Positions 52,946 to 61,118 of a stretch of 64,000 nucleotides of DNA are shown in pieces; the first letter of the stretch is position 1, and every line of letters starts with the position of its first letter. The DNA comes from Klebsiella sp. WP3-W18-ESBL-02 (GTDB lineage: Bacteria; Pseudomonadota; Gammaproteobacteria; Enterobacterales; Enterobacteriaceae). The notes beneath the pieces are model-generated. The model ran no database searches and was not told the DNA's origin. It saw nothing but the letters and a program-made list of their open reading frames with translations. The stretch lies in assembly GCF_014168815.1 (NCBI RefSeq), contig NZ_AP021972.1:3162001-3226000 (forward strand), in the 5' to 3' direction. The translations under genes and the position numbers were made by a program.

Positions 52946-55345
52946 ATGACATTCATAAGAAAACCTCTGGCTTTTACAGTACCATTAGCTTTATTTGGCA
53001 TTTCCTCACCCATTATCGCTTCAGATTTTGAGGTTAATGATGGTGAAACGACCAGTGGTGTTATTGTTAATAGTACGCAGATACAGAATGTAAATAATGG
53101 TGGCACATCGACAAGTACATCGGTAAACACGGGGGGAGTGCAGAATATCTATGATGGCGGTATGGCAAATAGATCAACCGTTACCTATGGCAAACAAAAC
53201 GTCTACTCGGGCGGTATAGCAAATAGTTCACTCATTCAAGGTGGCACCCTCACCATTGATGGAGGGACGTCTAACGATGCTTTTATGCTGTTGGGCGTTG
53301 TGAATATTATCAACGGAGGTATCAGTAATGGTCTAACACAAACAGGTGGGAGTACCTATGTTGCAAATGGCGGAATAGCCAATAACACAACCATCCATGG
53401 CAATAATACGCATATGATCGTTAATGACGGTGGAATATCGAATAACACCACCATTATTGGCCGCAATGCCGCACGTGAAACCATTAATAGCGGGGGAATA
53501 TCTTATGGTACTACCATATATAATGGCGGCACTCAATATATTAATAGCGGTGGCTTAGCCAACGGGGCGATTATCCATGACGAAACGGCTCAGCAGATTG
53601 TTTCCGCTGGCGCTACGACCCATAATAGTATTATGCACAATGGATTAATTACGCTAGCGGGCACCGCTAATAATACCGTTATTCACGGCGGCACAATGGA
53701 AGTGAATCGTACCGGCCTCGCCAACAACACGCTCATCAATAACGGCATATTACATATTTTCGGCACATCGACTCACACCACGATTAATGGCGGTCAATCC
53801 TGGTTATATACCGGGGGATTCGCTGATGGCAAAACCGAAATCAACGCCTCGGGCGAAATGCTGATGGAAGCGGGTTCTCATGCCACTGACGTTGTGATAC
53901 AGGGAGGCACCCTTTCCATCACTGACCTGACGGACGATACGACAAGCTATACGGCCGCCCAGGTTGATAAGCTAACCCTGTCGGACGGTTATGTTTCCTT
54001 CCTGCGTGATAGCGAAGGAGACTACGCCGCGCTTAATATTACCGAATTAAACGGCACGGGTAATTTTCTGTTCAACGCGTCGCTGGCTGAACGTAATGCC
54101 AACTTCGTGACTATCGCGCATGGCACGGGTCATTTCGGCGTGGTCGTCATCGATTCTGGCCAAGAAATTACCGACCATACCGACCTGACCGTTAACCTGA
54201 TTCACGATCGGGGCGGAGATATTGATTTCTCCATGGTGACCACAAACGGCCGCAGTACGCGGGCCGTTGATGGCGGTACCTATATGTACACCCTTCACAG
54301 CGCGCAGGATAAGGATGGACTGGACGGCGGCACCGTCTGGTATCTGGGGGCCATGACCGATGAAACAGACGGCGGTGATAACGGCGGGAGTGATGGCGGC
54401 GGCAATAGCGGAGGTGGAAATCTGGTCACGACCCCATCGACTGATGCCATTCTCAGTATGGCGAATGCCGGGCTGAACATTCTGCGCACGGAACTCGATG
54501 CTCGCCGCGTTTATCGCACTAACCAGAATACAGAACGCAAGCGCGGCGAAGGCAACGTCTGGGGACACTACCTGGGTAAAAAGAGCGCTATCGACCCCCG
54601 CAACGGCGCGGCTTATAAACTGTACCAGAACGGCTTTGTACTCGGTGGCGATCTCAATACCTCGTTTGAGCGCGGCGATCTGGTGACCGGGGCGTATATG
54701 AGCGTATCCGATAACCATGTGAATCACTCGCGCGGCGGCCAGAGCAAAATTGACAGCTATGGTCTGGGCCTATACGCCACATGGTATGACAACCGAGGTT
54801 TTTACCTGGATAGCGTGATGAAAACAAACCGCCTGGGCAGCCAACTCAACGCCAGAATGACCCACGGTGGCCAGGCATCCGGTAACTGGCATCATTACAG
54901 CATCAGCTCAGCAGTGGAAGGCGGTATTATTTTTAAGCCTACCGAAAGCCTGCGCATAGCGCCCTTTACCCGCATAACGGGTAGCCATATCAACAATGCC
55001 AACATAAAACTTTCCAATGGCATGAAGGCTGAAACAGGCAAAGCTCGTTCATTCATCGCAGAAGCAGGAACGCGCGTGGGGACGCAATTGAGTCTGGGGG
55101 GAATCGCGTTTGCACCGTATCTTAGCGCAAGCGTGGAGCAAGAATTTGCTAAATCAAACCAGACCACCATTAACGGCCTTAATCGATTTGATAATAATCA
55201 GAACGGAACCTCTGGTAAGTATAGCACGGGAATCTCCGTCTCCTTTGCCCAGGATGCCGCATTCTATGGTGAAGCCAGCTATCGTCAGGGCAGCTATATT
55301 GAAGAACCTGTTCAGGGTGCGCTGGGGATCCGCATTGGGTTTTAA
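52946..55345 (+). CDS. AIDA-type autotransporter adhesin (type Va)
   Basis: 799 residues, AGGA ribosome site. Signal peptide MTFIRKPLAFTVPLALFGIS ending at PIIAS. Residues ~50-330 are degenerate ~19-residue AIDA repeats (patterns such as VNNGGTSTSTSVNTGG, VNDGGISNNTTI, INSGGLANGAII) forming a beta helix. A pertactin-like region follows, then a Gly/Asp-rich linker (GGDNGGSDGGGNSGGGN, ~473-490), an autochaperone/linker helix, and a C-terminal beta barrel of ~260 residues (VWGHYLGKKSAID ... ALGIRIGF, terminal Phe). It would display the repeat passenger on the outer membrane, with a role in adhesion or autoaggregation inferred from AIDA-I/TibA. Passenger codons are A+T-rich, the barrel is not. 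Confidence 0.9.
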   Translation: MTFIRKPLAFTVPLALFGISSPIIASDFEVNDGETTSGVIVNSTQIQNVNNGGTSTSTSVNTGGVQNIYDGGMANRSTVTYGKQNVYSGGIANSSLIQGGTLTIDGGTSNDAFMLLGVVNIINGGISNGLTQTGGSTYVANGGIANNTTIHGNNTHMIVNDGGISNNTTIIGRNAARETINSGGISYGTTIYNGGTQYINSGGLANGAIIHDETAQQIVSAGATTHNSIMHNGLITLAGTANNTVIHGGTMEVNRTGLANNTLINNGILHIFGTSTHTTINGGQSWLYTGGFADGKTEINASGEMLMEAGSHATDVVIQGGTLSITDLTDDTTSYTAAQVDKLTLSDGYVSFLRDSEGDYAALNITELNGTGNFLFNASLAERNANFVTIAHGTGHFGVVVIDSGQEITDHTDLTVNLIHDRGGDIDFSMVTTNGRSTRAVDGGTYMYTLHSAQDKDGLDGGTVWYLGAMTDETDGGDNGGSDGGGNSGGGNLVTTPSTDAILSMANAGLNILRTELDARRVYRTNQNTERKRGEGNVWGHYLGKKSAIDPRNGAAYKLYQNGFVLGGDLNTSFERGDLVTGAYMSVSDNHVNHSRGGQSKIDSYGLGLYATWYDNRGFYLDSVMKTNRLGSQLNARMTHGGQASGNWHHYSISSAVEGGIIFKPTESLRIAPFTRITGSHINNANIKLSNGMKAETGKARSFIAEAGTRVGTQLSLGGIAFAPYLSASVEQEFAKSNQTTINGLNRFDNNQNGTSGKYSTGISVSFAQDAAFYGEASYRQGSYIEEPVQGALGIRIGF

Positions 55346-55810
55346 TACTGAATACGTGACAGATCCCCTCGGCGTGTGACGGGGACTGACAGCGCGGATC
55401 GTGATTGCGTTCTTAACCCCATCCTGAATGGTATCCACACCCTGAAGGTTGCCGTACAGGGCGTAATCACGACGACGATCATCACTGACAAGCTAACCAT
55501 TTTTATTTTATTGCGATGTTTTAAAGAACATCGCAATAAAATACTCACATGACGGCAATTGAAAATAAAGAGACCTACTGACCGCAGAGAATCTACGCGA
55601 ACAAGATGTAATAACGTTCGGCGATCACCATCGGAGGGTCGGTGATTTATCACAAAATAGATTCAAGATTACCCTGTGATATAACGCCATAAATATCAGA
55701 ATCAGCCATAAAAATAATTGCCCTGTCGATAACCTCTTCTGCTGCATTTACTCTTTTTTTTCGCTGGCGTATTACTTATCTCGTCCCAACATACCGAAGA
55801 GATTAACGAG
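55346..55810. promoter_or_regulatory. Intergenic region upstream of adiA
   Basis: 465 bp without a supported gene. It holds the long inverted repeat at 55505-55542 and, by position, the adiA promoter. No textbook GAD box was found by eye. Confidence 0.4.
55505..55542. terminator. Perfect 16-bp stem-loop (probable bidirectional terminator)
   Basis: ATTTTATTGCGATGTT (55505-55520) and its exact complement AACATCGCAATAAAAT (55527-55542) with loop TTAAAG. The outer A/T arms give a U-rich 3' half when transcribed from either side. Confidence 0.6.
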
Positions 55811-58078
55811 ATGAGAATACTAATTGTTGAAAGCGAATTTCTACGCCAGGACACCTGGGTTGGCGCTGCCGTGCATCGCCTGGTGCAGGCACTAAGCCGT
55901 CAGGGTATTGAGGTGATGCAATCCGCCTCGCTTGACGACGGTTATGCCATTATCGCAGCCAATGAAGCCATTGACTGCCTGATGTTCAGTTATCAAATGG
56001 AAGAGCAAGATGAACACCAGCGCGTGCGCCAACTGCTCGATAAGCTTCACGAACGTCAGCAAGACGTGCCGGTATTTCTGCTCGGTGAGCGTGAGAAAGC
56101 CACCGCGCTGATTGACCCGCAACTGATGGAGCTTATCGATGAGTTTGCCTGGATTCTGGAGGATTCTGCTGACTTTATCGCCGGACGCGCCGTCGCCGCA
56201 ATGAATCGTTATCGACAGCAACTTCTGCCCCCGCTGTTCTCAGCGCTGGTCAAATATAACGATATTCATGAGTACTCCTGGGCCGCACCGGGGCACCAGG
56301 GAGGCGTCGGCTTTACCAAAACGCCGGCAGGTCGCCTGTATCATGACTACTACGGTGAAAATCTGTTCCGCACCGATATGGGGATTGAACGCGCCTCTTT
56401 AGGCTCTCTGCTGGATCACACCGGTGCCTTTGGGGAAAGTGAAAAAAACGCGGCACGCGTGTTCGGAGCCGATCGCTCCTGGTCCGTCGTGGTCGGGACT
56501 TCCGGCTCGAACCGGACGATTATGCAAGCCTGCATGACCGATGATGATGTCGTGGTGATTGACCGCAACTGCCATAAATCGATCGAGCAGGGTCTGATCC
56601 TCACCGGCGCTAAACCCGTTTATATGGTGCCCAGCCGAAACCGCTATGGCATTATCGGACCTATCTACCCGCAGGAAATGCTGCCGGAAACCCTGCAGGA
56701 AAAGATTCGCACCAGCCCGCTGACACACGAGTATGCGGCGCATAAACCATCCTACAGTGTGGTGACAAACTGCACCTATGACGGCGTGTGTTATAACGCC
56801 AAAAACGCCCAGGCGCTACTGGAACAGACCAGCGATCGTATTCACTTTGATGAAGCCTGGTACGGCTACGCGCGTTTCAATCCGGTGTATCACGATCACT
56901 ATGCTATGCGCGGTAATCCCGGCGACCACACCGGCCCTACCGTCTTCGCGACCCACTCCACGCATAAATTGCTCAATGCCCTCTCTCAGGCTTCCTATAT
57001 TCATGTGCGCGAAGGCCGTGGCGCGGTGAACTTCTCGCGCTTCAATCAGGCCTATATGATGCATGCCACCACCTCACCGCTGTACGCCATCTGCGCATCA
57101 AACGATATTGCAGTCTCCATGATGGACGGTCATAGCGGCCTATCGCTGACTCAGGAAGTCATTGATGAGGCGGTAGATTTTCGTCAGGCGATGGCGCGTC
57201 TGTATCGCGAGTTCAGCGACAATAACGATTGGTTCTTTAAACCCTGGAACAAAGAAACGGTGATTGATCCGCAAACGGGTAAAGAAATCGCCTTCGAGGA
57301 TGCCCCCGCTGAACTGCTCAGTCACGATCAGAACTGCTGGATTATGCGTCCAGGAGAACGCTGGCACGGTTTTAAAGATCTGCCGGATGACTGGAGCATG
57401 CTGGATCCTATCAAGGTCAGTATCCTCGCCCCTGGCATGGGGGATGACGGCAACTTGCTGGAAAGCGGCGTACCAGCTGCGCTGGTCACCGCCTGGCTTG
57501 GCCGTCACGGTATCGTGCCAACCCGCACCACCGACTTCCAGATAATGTTCCTCTTTTCAATGGGTATTACCCGCGGGAAATGGGGTACGCTCATTAACAC
57601 GCTGTGCTCCTTTAAACGCCATTATGATAGCAATGCCCCGCTGTCACAGGTCATGCCGGAACTGAGCAATCAGTATCCGAAAACTTATGCGGCAATGGGC
57701 ATGCGTGATTTGGGCGATAAAATGTTTGCCTGGTTGAAAAGCAATAACCCGGGAGCCAGTCTTAATGCTGCCTACGCGTCGCTGCCAGAAGCCATGATGA
57801 CGCCGCGCGATGCGTATCAGGCTATTGTCTCTGATAACGTTGAAATGGTGGCGATTGAACGGCTAGAAAAACGCATTGCCGCCAATTCCGTGATTCCTTA
57901 TCCGCCAGGCATTCCTATGCTGCTTTCCGGAGAAAACTTCGGTGACAGCAATAGCCCACAGATTGCCTATTTGCGTGCTTTGCAGTCCTGGGATCACGAG
58001 TTCCCTGGTTTCGAACATGAAACAGAAGGAACAGAAATTATTGAGGGCATTTACCACGTGATGTGCATAAAGGCCTGA
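55811..58078 (+). CDS. adiA: Biodegradative (acid-inducible) arginine decarboxylase
   Basis: 755 residues, the E. coli AdiA length. Wing domain ~1-130 (MRILIVESEFLRQDTWVGAA), then the fold-I PLP domain with SWAAPGHQGGVGFTKTPAG, GTSGSNRTIM, FDEAWYGYARFNP and the PLP lysine (about K386) in FATHSTHKLLNALSQ. It converts arginine to agmatine and CO2, using up a cytoplasmic proton; AdiC exchanges agmatine for arginine. First gene of the acid-resistance island, followed by a strong terminator. Confidence 0.96.
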   Translation: MRILIVESEFLRQDTWVGAAVHRLVQALSRQGIEVMQSASLDDGYAIIAANEAIDCLMFSYQMEEQDEHQRVRQLLDKLHERQQDVPVFLLGEREKATALIDPQLMELIDEFAWILEDSADFIAGRAVAAMNRYRQQLLPPLFSALVKYNDIHEYSWAAPGHQGGVGFTKTPAGRLYHDYYGENLFRTDMGIERASLGSLLDHTGAFGESEKNAARVFGADRSWSVVVGTSGSNRTIMQACMTDDDVVVIDRNCHKSIEQGLILTGAKPVYMVPSRNRYGIIGPIYPQEMLPETLQEKIRTSPLTHEYAAHKPSYSVVTNCTYDGVCYNAKNAQALLEQTSDRIHFDEAWYGYARFNPVYHDHYAMRGNPGDHTGPTVFATHSTHKLLNALSQASYIHVREGRGAVNFSRFNQAYMMHATTSPLYAICASNDIAVSMMDGHSGLSLTQEVIDEAVDFRQAMARLYREFSDNNDWFFKPWNKETVIDPQTGKEIAFEDAPAELLSHDQNCWIMRPGERWHGFKDLPDDWSMLDPIKVSILAPGMGDDGNLLESGVPAALVTAWLGRHGIVPTRTTDFQIMFLFSMGITRGKWGTLINTLCSFKRHYDSNAPLSQVMPELSNQYPKTYAAMGMRDLGDKMFAWLKSNNPGASLNAAYASLPEAMMTPRDAYQAIVSDNVEMVAIERLEKRIAANSVIPYPPGIPMLLSGENFGDSNSPQIAYLRALQSWDHEFPGFEHETEGTEIIEGIYHVMCIKA

Positions 58079-58152
58079 GGCCATTGACGGCTTTTTATAT
58101 GAAATCTAAAAGCCCGGAAATGTCATTAGTTTAAATCCTGAGTCTCATTTTT

Positions 58153-58176
58153 GCGCGGGTCGCCCCGCGCTTTTTT
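58153..58176 (+). terminator. Rho-independent terminator of adiA
   Basis: Stem GCGCGGG / CCCGCGC with loop TCGC, then six T. It lies between adiA and the gadE-like gene, whose start is only 19 bp further on, so the latter depends on read-through or on a promoter inside adiA. Confidence 0.88.
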
Positions 58177-58194
58177 CAGTCATGGAGTCAGTTT

Positions 58195-58725
58195 ATGATT
58201 TTTATGGTCACCAAAGATGAATTCCTGTATCAGGGGGTGGCACATTTGTTCAATAATGAAAACGTCATCAGAATAGAACGTGTACCTGATATCGAGCGGC
58301 AGATGACGGATTCCACCGCCAAAATGATTATTGATGTCTATCACAATCATGTTATTGACGATAATGCCGTCAAGATCATTCAGTCACTCAATATCGACCG
58401 TATTGTCGTGCTGGCACCGTTTCATATCAGTAAGATAAAATGCCGATCGCCGCTGTTTTTCATAAATAGAAAAATGCCGCTGGCAAACTGGCCCGCACTA
58501 TTGGCCAGCGGCGGAACATCCTATCGCAAACCCAAAATAGGTTTCTCACACAATCAATTCAAAATTGTCAGCTATATTTTGCATGAGGAAGATAATGATG
58601 GCATCGCTTCTGCGTTAAACATCTCCGGAAACACGCTACGCAGCCAGAAGTTTAACATTATGCTTAAGCTAAAACTTCGCAGGATGAGTGACATCGCCAC
58701 GCTCAGTATCTCTCCGTACTTCTGA
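58195..58725 (+). CDS. gadE: GadE-like LuxR-family acid-resistance activator
   Basis: 176 residues (E. coli GadE 175). MIFMVTKDEFLYQGVAHLF, MIIDVYHNHVIDD, IVVLAPFHISKIK, GFSHNQFKIVSYIL and KFNIMLKLKLRRMSDIATL follow GadE along its whole length. The C-terminal GerE helix-turn-helix ends in ISPYF. In E. coli GadE, as heterodimer with RcsB, activates gadA/BC and hde genes. Here it sits directly after adiA, next to hdeD and hdeA. GGAG precedes the ATG. Convergent with hdeD. Confidence 0.9.
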   Translation: MIFMVTKDEFLYQGVAHLFNNENVIRIERVPDIERQMTDSTAKMIIDVYHNHVIDDNAVKIIQSLNIDRIVVLAPFHISKIKCRSPLFFINRKMPLANWPALLASGGTSYRKPKIGFSHNQFKIVSYILHEEDNDGIASALNISGNTLRSQKFNIMLKLKLRRMSDIATLSISPYF

Positions 58726-58741
58726 ATGTGGTCTGTCACGC

Positions 58742-58769
58742 ATGATCTACCCGCCCTCGGGTAGATCAT
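58742..58769. terminator. Stem-loop between convergent gadE and hdeD
   Basis: 12-bp perfect stem ATGATCTACCCG / CGGGTAGATCAT with loop CCCT, placed in the 58-bp gap between the two stops. It probably serves both directions, though T-runs are weak. Confidence 0.65.
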
Positions 58770-58783
58770 TAACCGTCGGTTTA

Positions 58784-59350
58784 TTATTTTGTGAACAAGC
58801 GCACCAGTGACCAACAGCCCATCGCACTCACCATCAGTTCAATTCCCACCACCAGCGAAACCATCACTACCGACGCCTGCGGTGCGGCGCCGATAAAGCA
58901 CCAGGCAATTAGCAGGTCAAGCACGCCAATCACGATCTGCAGCCAGCGGCCTTTAACCTGACGATGGTTAAACCAGTCCATAATGCGAATGACCCCACCA
59001 AGCGCAAACAGGCAAGCGAGAAAACTGGCTATCGTAAACAAACCAAACGCGGGTGCGGTAATAAAAAGGTATCCCATGACGGCGTAAGCGATACAAATAA
59101 TAACACCAGAGACCACCGGCCAAAAATTATGCAACCGATTTTTTATCATAATGGCCGCATAGGCAATACAGCTGCAGATCAGCACGATGCCCAAAATCAT
59201 GGCCAGAATTTCTCCTGAAATAAAGGGGTATACAATGAGCAGCACGCCGGAGATAAACATCAAAACGGCAATAATTCTTAGCAGATTTTTTTGTTTTTCG
59301 AGCATTTGCACATCGAGTTTAGCAATAATTTCCTGATTGATATTTAACAC
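58784..59350 (-). CDS. hdeD: Acid-resistance membrane protein HdeD
   Basis: 188 residues from a GTG start with AGAGG. Six membrane segments in the DUF308 pattern. HNFWPVVSGVIICIAYAVMG, GVIRIMDWFNHRQVKGRWLQ and IGVLDLLIAWCFIGAAP follow E. coli HdeD closely. Inner-membrane protein needed for acid resistance at high cell density. Divergent from hdeA, as in E. coli. Confidence 0.93.
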   Translation of the reverse strand: MLNINQEIIAKLDVQMLEKQKNLLRIIAVLMFISGVLLIVYPFISGEILAMILGIVLICSCIAYAAIMIKNRLHNFWPVVSGVIICIAYAVMGYLFITAPAFGLFTIASFLACLFALGGVIRIMDWFNHRQVKGRWLQIVIGVLDLLIAWCFIGAAPQASVVMVSLVVGIELMVSAMGCWSLVRLFTK

Positions 59351-59485
59351 ACTACACCTCTAAAAAATGAATAAGAGCACAGTGTAAATTTACAACAAAA
59401 AGGGATGACCAGATAAAACCAATTTAATAAAATATTCTGATACCAGACTCTTAAAATAAAATTAATCAAATGAATTACAAGAATT

Positions 59486-59512
59486 TTTTAAAATGTAGCA
59501 TGCATTTTAAAA
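59486..59512. promoter_or_regulatory. Inverted repeat in hdeD-hdeA divergent region
   Basis: TTTTAAAATG (59486-59495) and CATTTTAAAA (59503-59512), perfect 10-bp arms with a 7-bp spacer, 36 bp upstream of the hdeA -10 box. Good candidate operator, protein unknown. Confidence 0.5.
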
Positions 59513-59547
59513 ATAACTGATACTCTGTTCCTCGGCACCGCTAGTGA

Positions 59548-59553
59548 TATAAT
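59548..59553 (+). promoter_or_regulatory. Putative hdeA -10 box
   Basis: TATAAT, 39 bp before the hdeA start codon; no good -35 at 17 bp, as expected for a RpoS- or activator-dependent promoter. Confidence 0.5.
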
Positions 59554-59591
59554 TTCGCGGTGTCGTTAACTGTGTTATTGAGGATTAAATG

Positions 59592-59906
59592 ATGAAGAAA
59601 ATATCCGGTATTATTCTCGGTAGTCTACTGTTGATCCCGGTCCTGGGTCAGGCGGCTGAAAACCAAAAACCCGTCAACACCTGGACCTGTGAAGATTTTC
59701 TGGCCCTCGACTCCACTTTCCAGCCTACCGCTGTGGGTTTTGCCGAAGCTTTAAACAATAAGGACAAACCGGAAGACGCGGTGATGGATGTTAAAGGCAT
59801 TGAAACCGTCACTCCGGCCATCGTGCAGGCCTGCACCGAGAATCATAAAGCCAGCTTCAAGGAAAAAGTAAAAAGCGAATGGGACAAGCTTAAAAAACAT
59901 ATTTAA
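59592..59906 (+). CDS. hdeA: Periplasmic acid-stress chaperone HdeA
   Basis: 104 residues; the second ATG is chosen because AGGA then lies 7 nt upstream. Signal peptide MKKISGIILGSLLLIPVLGQ-AA, then KPVNTWTCEDFLALDSTFQP and TAVGFAEALNNKDKPEDAV, with the two conserved Cys (TCEDF, VQACTEN) that form the disulfide. Dissociates at low pH and binds unfolded periplasmic proteins. Unlike E. coli, hdeB does not follow directly. Confidence 0.95.
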   Translation: MKKISGIILGSLLLIPVLGQAAENQKPVNTWTCEDFLALDSTFQPTAVGFAEALNNKDKPEDAVMDVKGIETVTPAIVQACTENHKASFKEKVKSEWDKLKKHI

Positions 59907-60237
59907 TGAATAAAATTTCAGTTAAGTCTGAACTGACTTAACGGACTGTTCAACAGGGGTGAATTCCCGGCACGATAAACATATCACCCCTGCTGATAAA
60001 ATTTAAAGTTAGAAATACTTATCTATTTTACAGATACCGACCATTCCCTTGACCGGCCCTTTTCCCTTTCCAGTTGTGTCAATAAAAATTGACACTATCA
60101 ATTCATCTATCACAATTGCCATTATCATTAGTTCGTGTATTTTATGCCTGCCCCTGATTCATCATACAATTCATTTTTAACCTCAATATACATCCTTTGT
60201 TTTGAGGTTTTTTTGTTCGTATCTCTGGAGTGCGTGT
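59907..60237. promoter_or_regulatory. Intergenic region hdeA-adiY
   Basis: 331 bp. It contains the 8-bp stem GTTAAGTC/GACTTAAC (59921-59942) and the 9-bp arms CAGGGGTGA/TCACCCCTG (59954-59992), either of which may end the hdeA transcript, and the adiY-proximal inverted repeat at 60076-60095. Confidence 0.5.
60076..60095. promoter_or_regulatory. Inverted repeat overlapping a TTGACA box upstream of adiY
   Basis: GTGTCAA (60076-60082) and TTGACAC (60089-60095) with a 6-bp spacer; the right arm contains a perfect sigma-70 -35 hexamer (TTGACA). The arrangement suggests an operator that blocks or recruits polymerase at the adiY promoter. Confidence 0.45.
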
Positions 60238-61002
60238 ATGAGACTGAATAGCAGTGCCCCCTGCGTTGTTGTATTAACAGAAGATGACGTTGCCGTAAAT
60301 ATTAACGACAACACATCCCTGGTATTACCGGCAAATCATCTTAACATCATAGCCTGCAACAATAACGTGATTGATTTTTCCTACCTGGATAATGCCCTCG
60401 TCGCACACATGAGCCGTGAGGTTTTGAATGATTATTTACTCTTTTTGAATAGAGATTTGACGCAGGTTTCGCCATGGCCAAGACAGGCAATTTCCGTTAT
60501 CTCCTGTCATTGCCGGACGCCAGAGATCTTCCGTGAGGCAGCGTTACATAGCGTGCTCAAAACCAGCGACAGATGCGAAATTGAACGTACCCGGTCATTG
60601 CTCTTTACCGTTTTGTCTCTCTTTCTCGATAGCCCGGGCTTCATTTCACTGATCATGCAAATGCTGAGAAATAGCGTCAAAGAGAGCGTTTATCAGATTA
60701 TCCAGAGTGATATTCAAAAAGAGTGGAATCTAAGTCTGGTGGCCAGCGCGCTCTGCCTAAGCCCAAGCTTGTTAAAAAAGAAGCTGAAAAGTGAGGACAC
60801 CAGCTACAGTCAGATAATAACCGACTGCCGTATGCGCTATGCTGCTCAGCAGCTGCTCATCGCGGAAAAAAATATTTCACAGATTTCGCAATTATGTGGT
60901 TATCGCAGTACATCCTATTTTATATCCGTTTTTAAGACCTTTTACGGCATGACACCATTACATTATGTCACACAGCATCGCCAACAATGTGTTAGCGCCT
61001 GA
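60238..61002 (+). CDS. adiY: AraC-family activator AdiY
   Basis: 254 residues from the ATG at 60238 with GGAG 7 nt upstream. The C-terminal AraC domain is very close to E. coli AdiY: WNLSLVASALCLSPSLLKKK, YSQIITDCRMRYAAQQLL, ISQISQLCGYRSTSYFISVF, KTFYGMTPLHYV. The N-terminal sensor half is more diverged. Activates adiA (and gad/hde genes in E. coli) in acid, anaerobic, rich medium. Upstream of adiC as in E. coli. Confidence 0.93.
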   Translation: MRLNSSAPCVVVLTEDDVAVNINDNTSLVLPANHLNIIACNNNVIDFSYLDNALVAHMSREVLNDYLLFLNRDLTQVSPWPRQAISVISCHCRTPEIFREAALHSVLKTSDRCEIERTRSLLFTVLSLFLDSPGFISLIMQMLRNSVKESVYQIIQSDIQKEWNLSLVASALCLSPSLLKKKLKSEDTSYSQIITDCRMRYAAQQLLIAEKNISQISQLCGYRSTSYFISVFKTFYGMTPLHYVTQHRQQCVSA

Positions 61003-61118
61003 GAAGATTAAGATATTAGCCATAATAATACCCACAACGGACATACCCCCCTGCGGCGACTAAAACGATAGCGGCAATACGTTATTATCTCCGTCGAATT
61101 AAATTCAGGAGAAATACT

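Noticed and set aside
53050..53900. Repeats resembling a CRISPR array or satellite
   Set aside because: They are degenerate in-frame AIDA passenger repeats of an autotransporter, not identical direct repeats with spacers.
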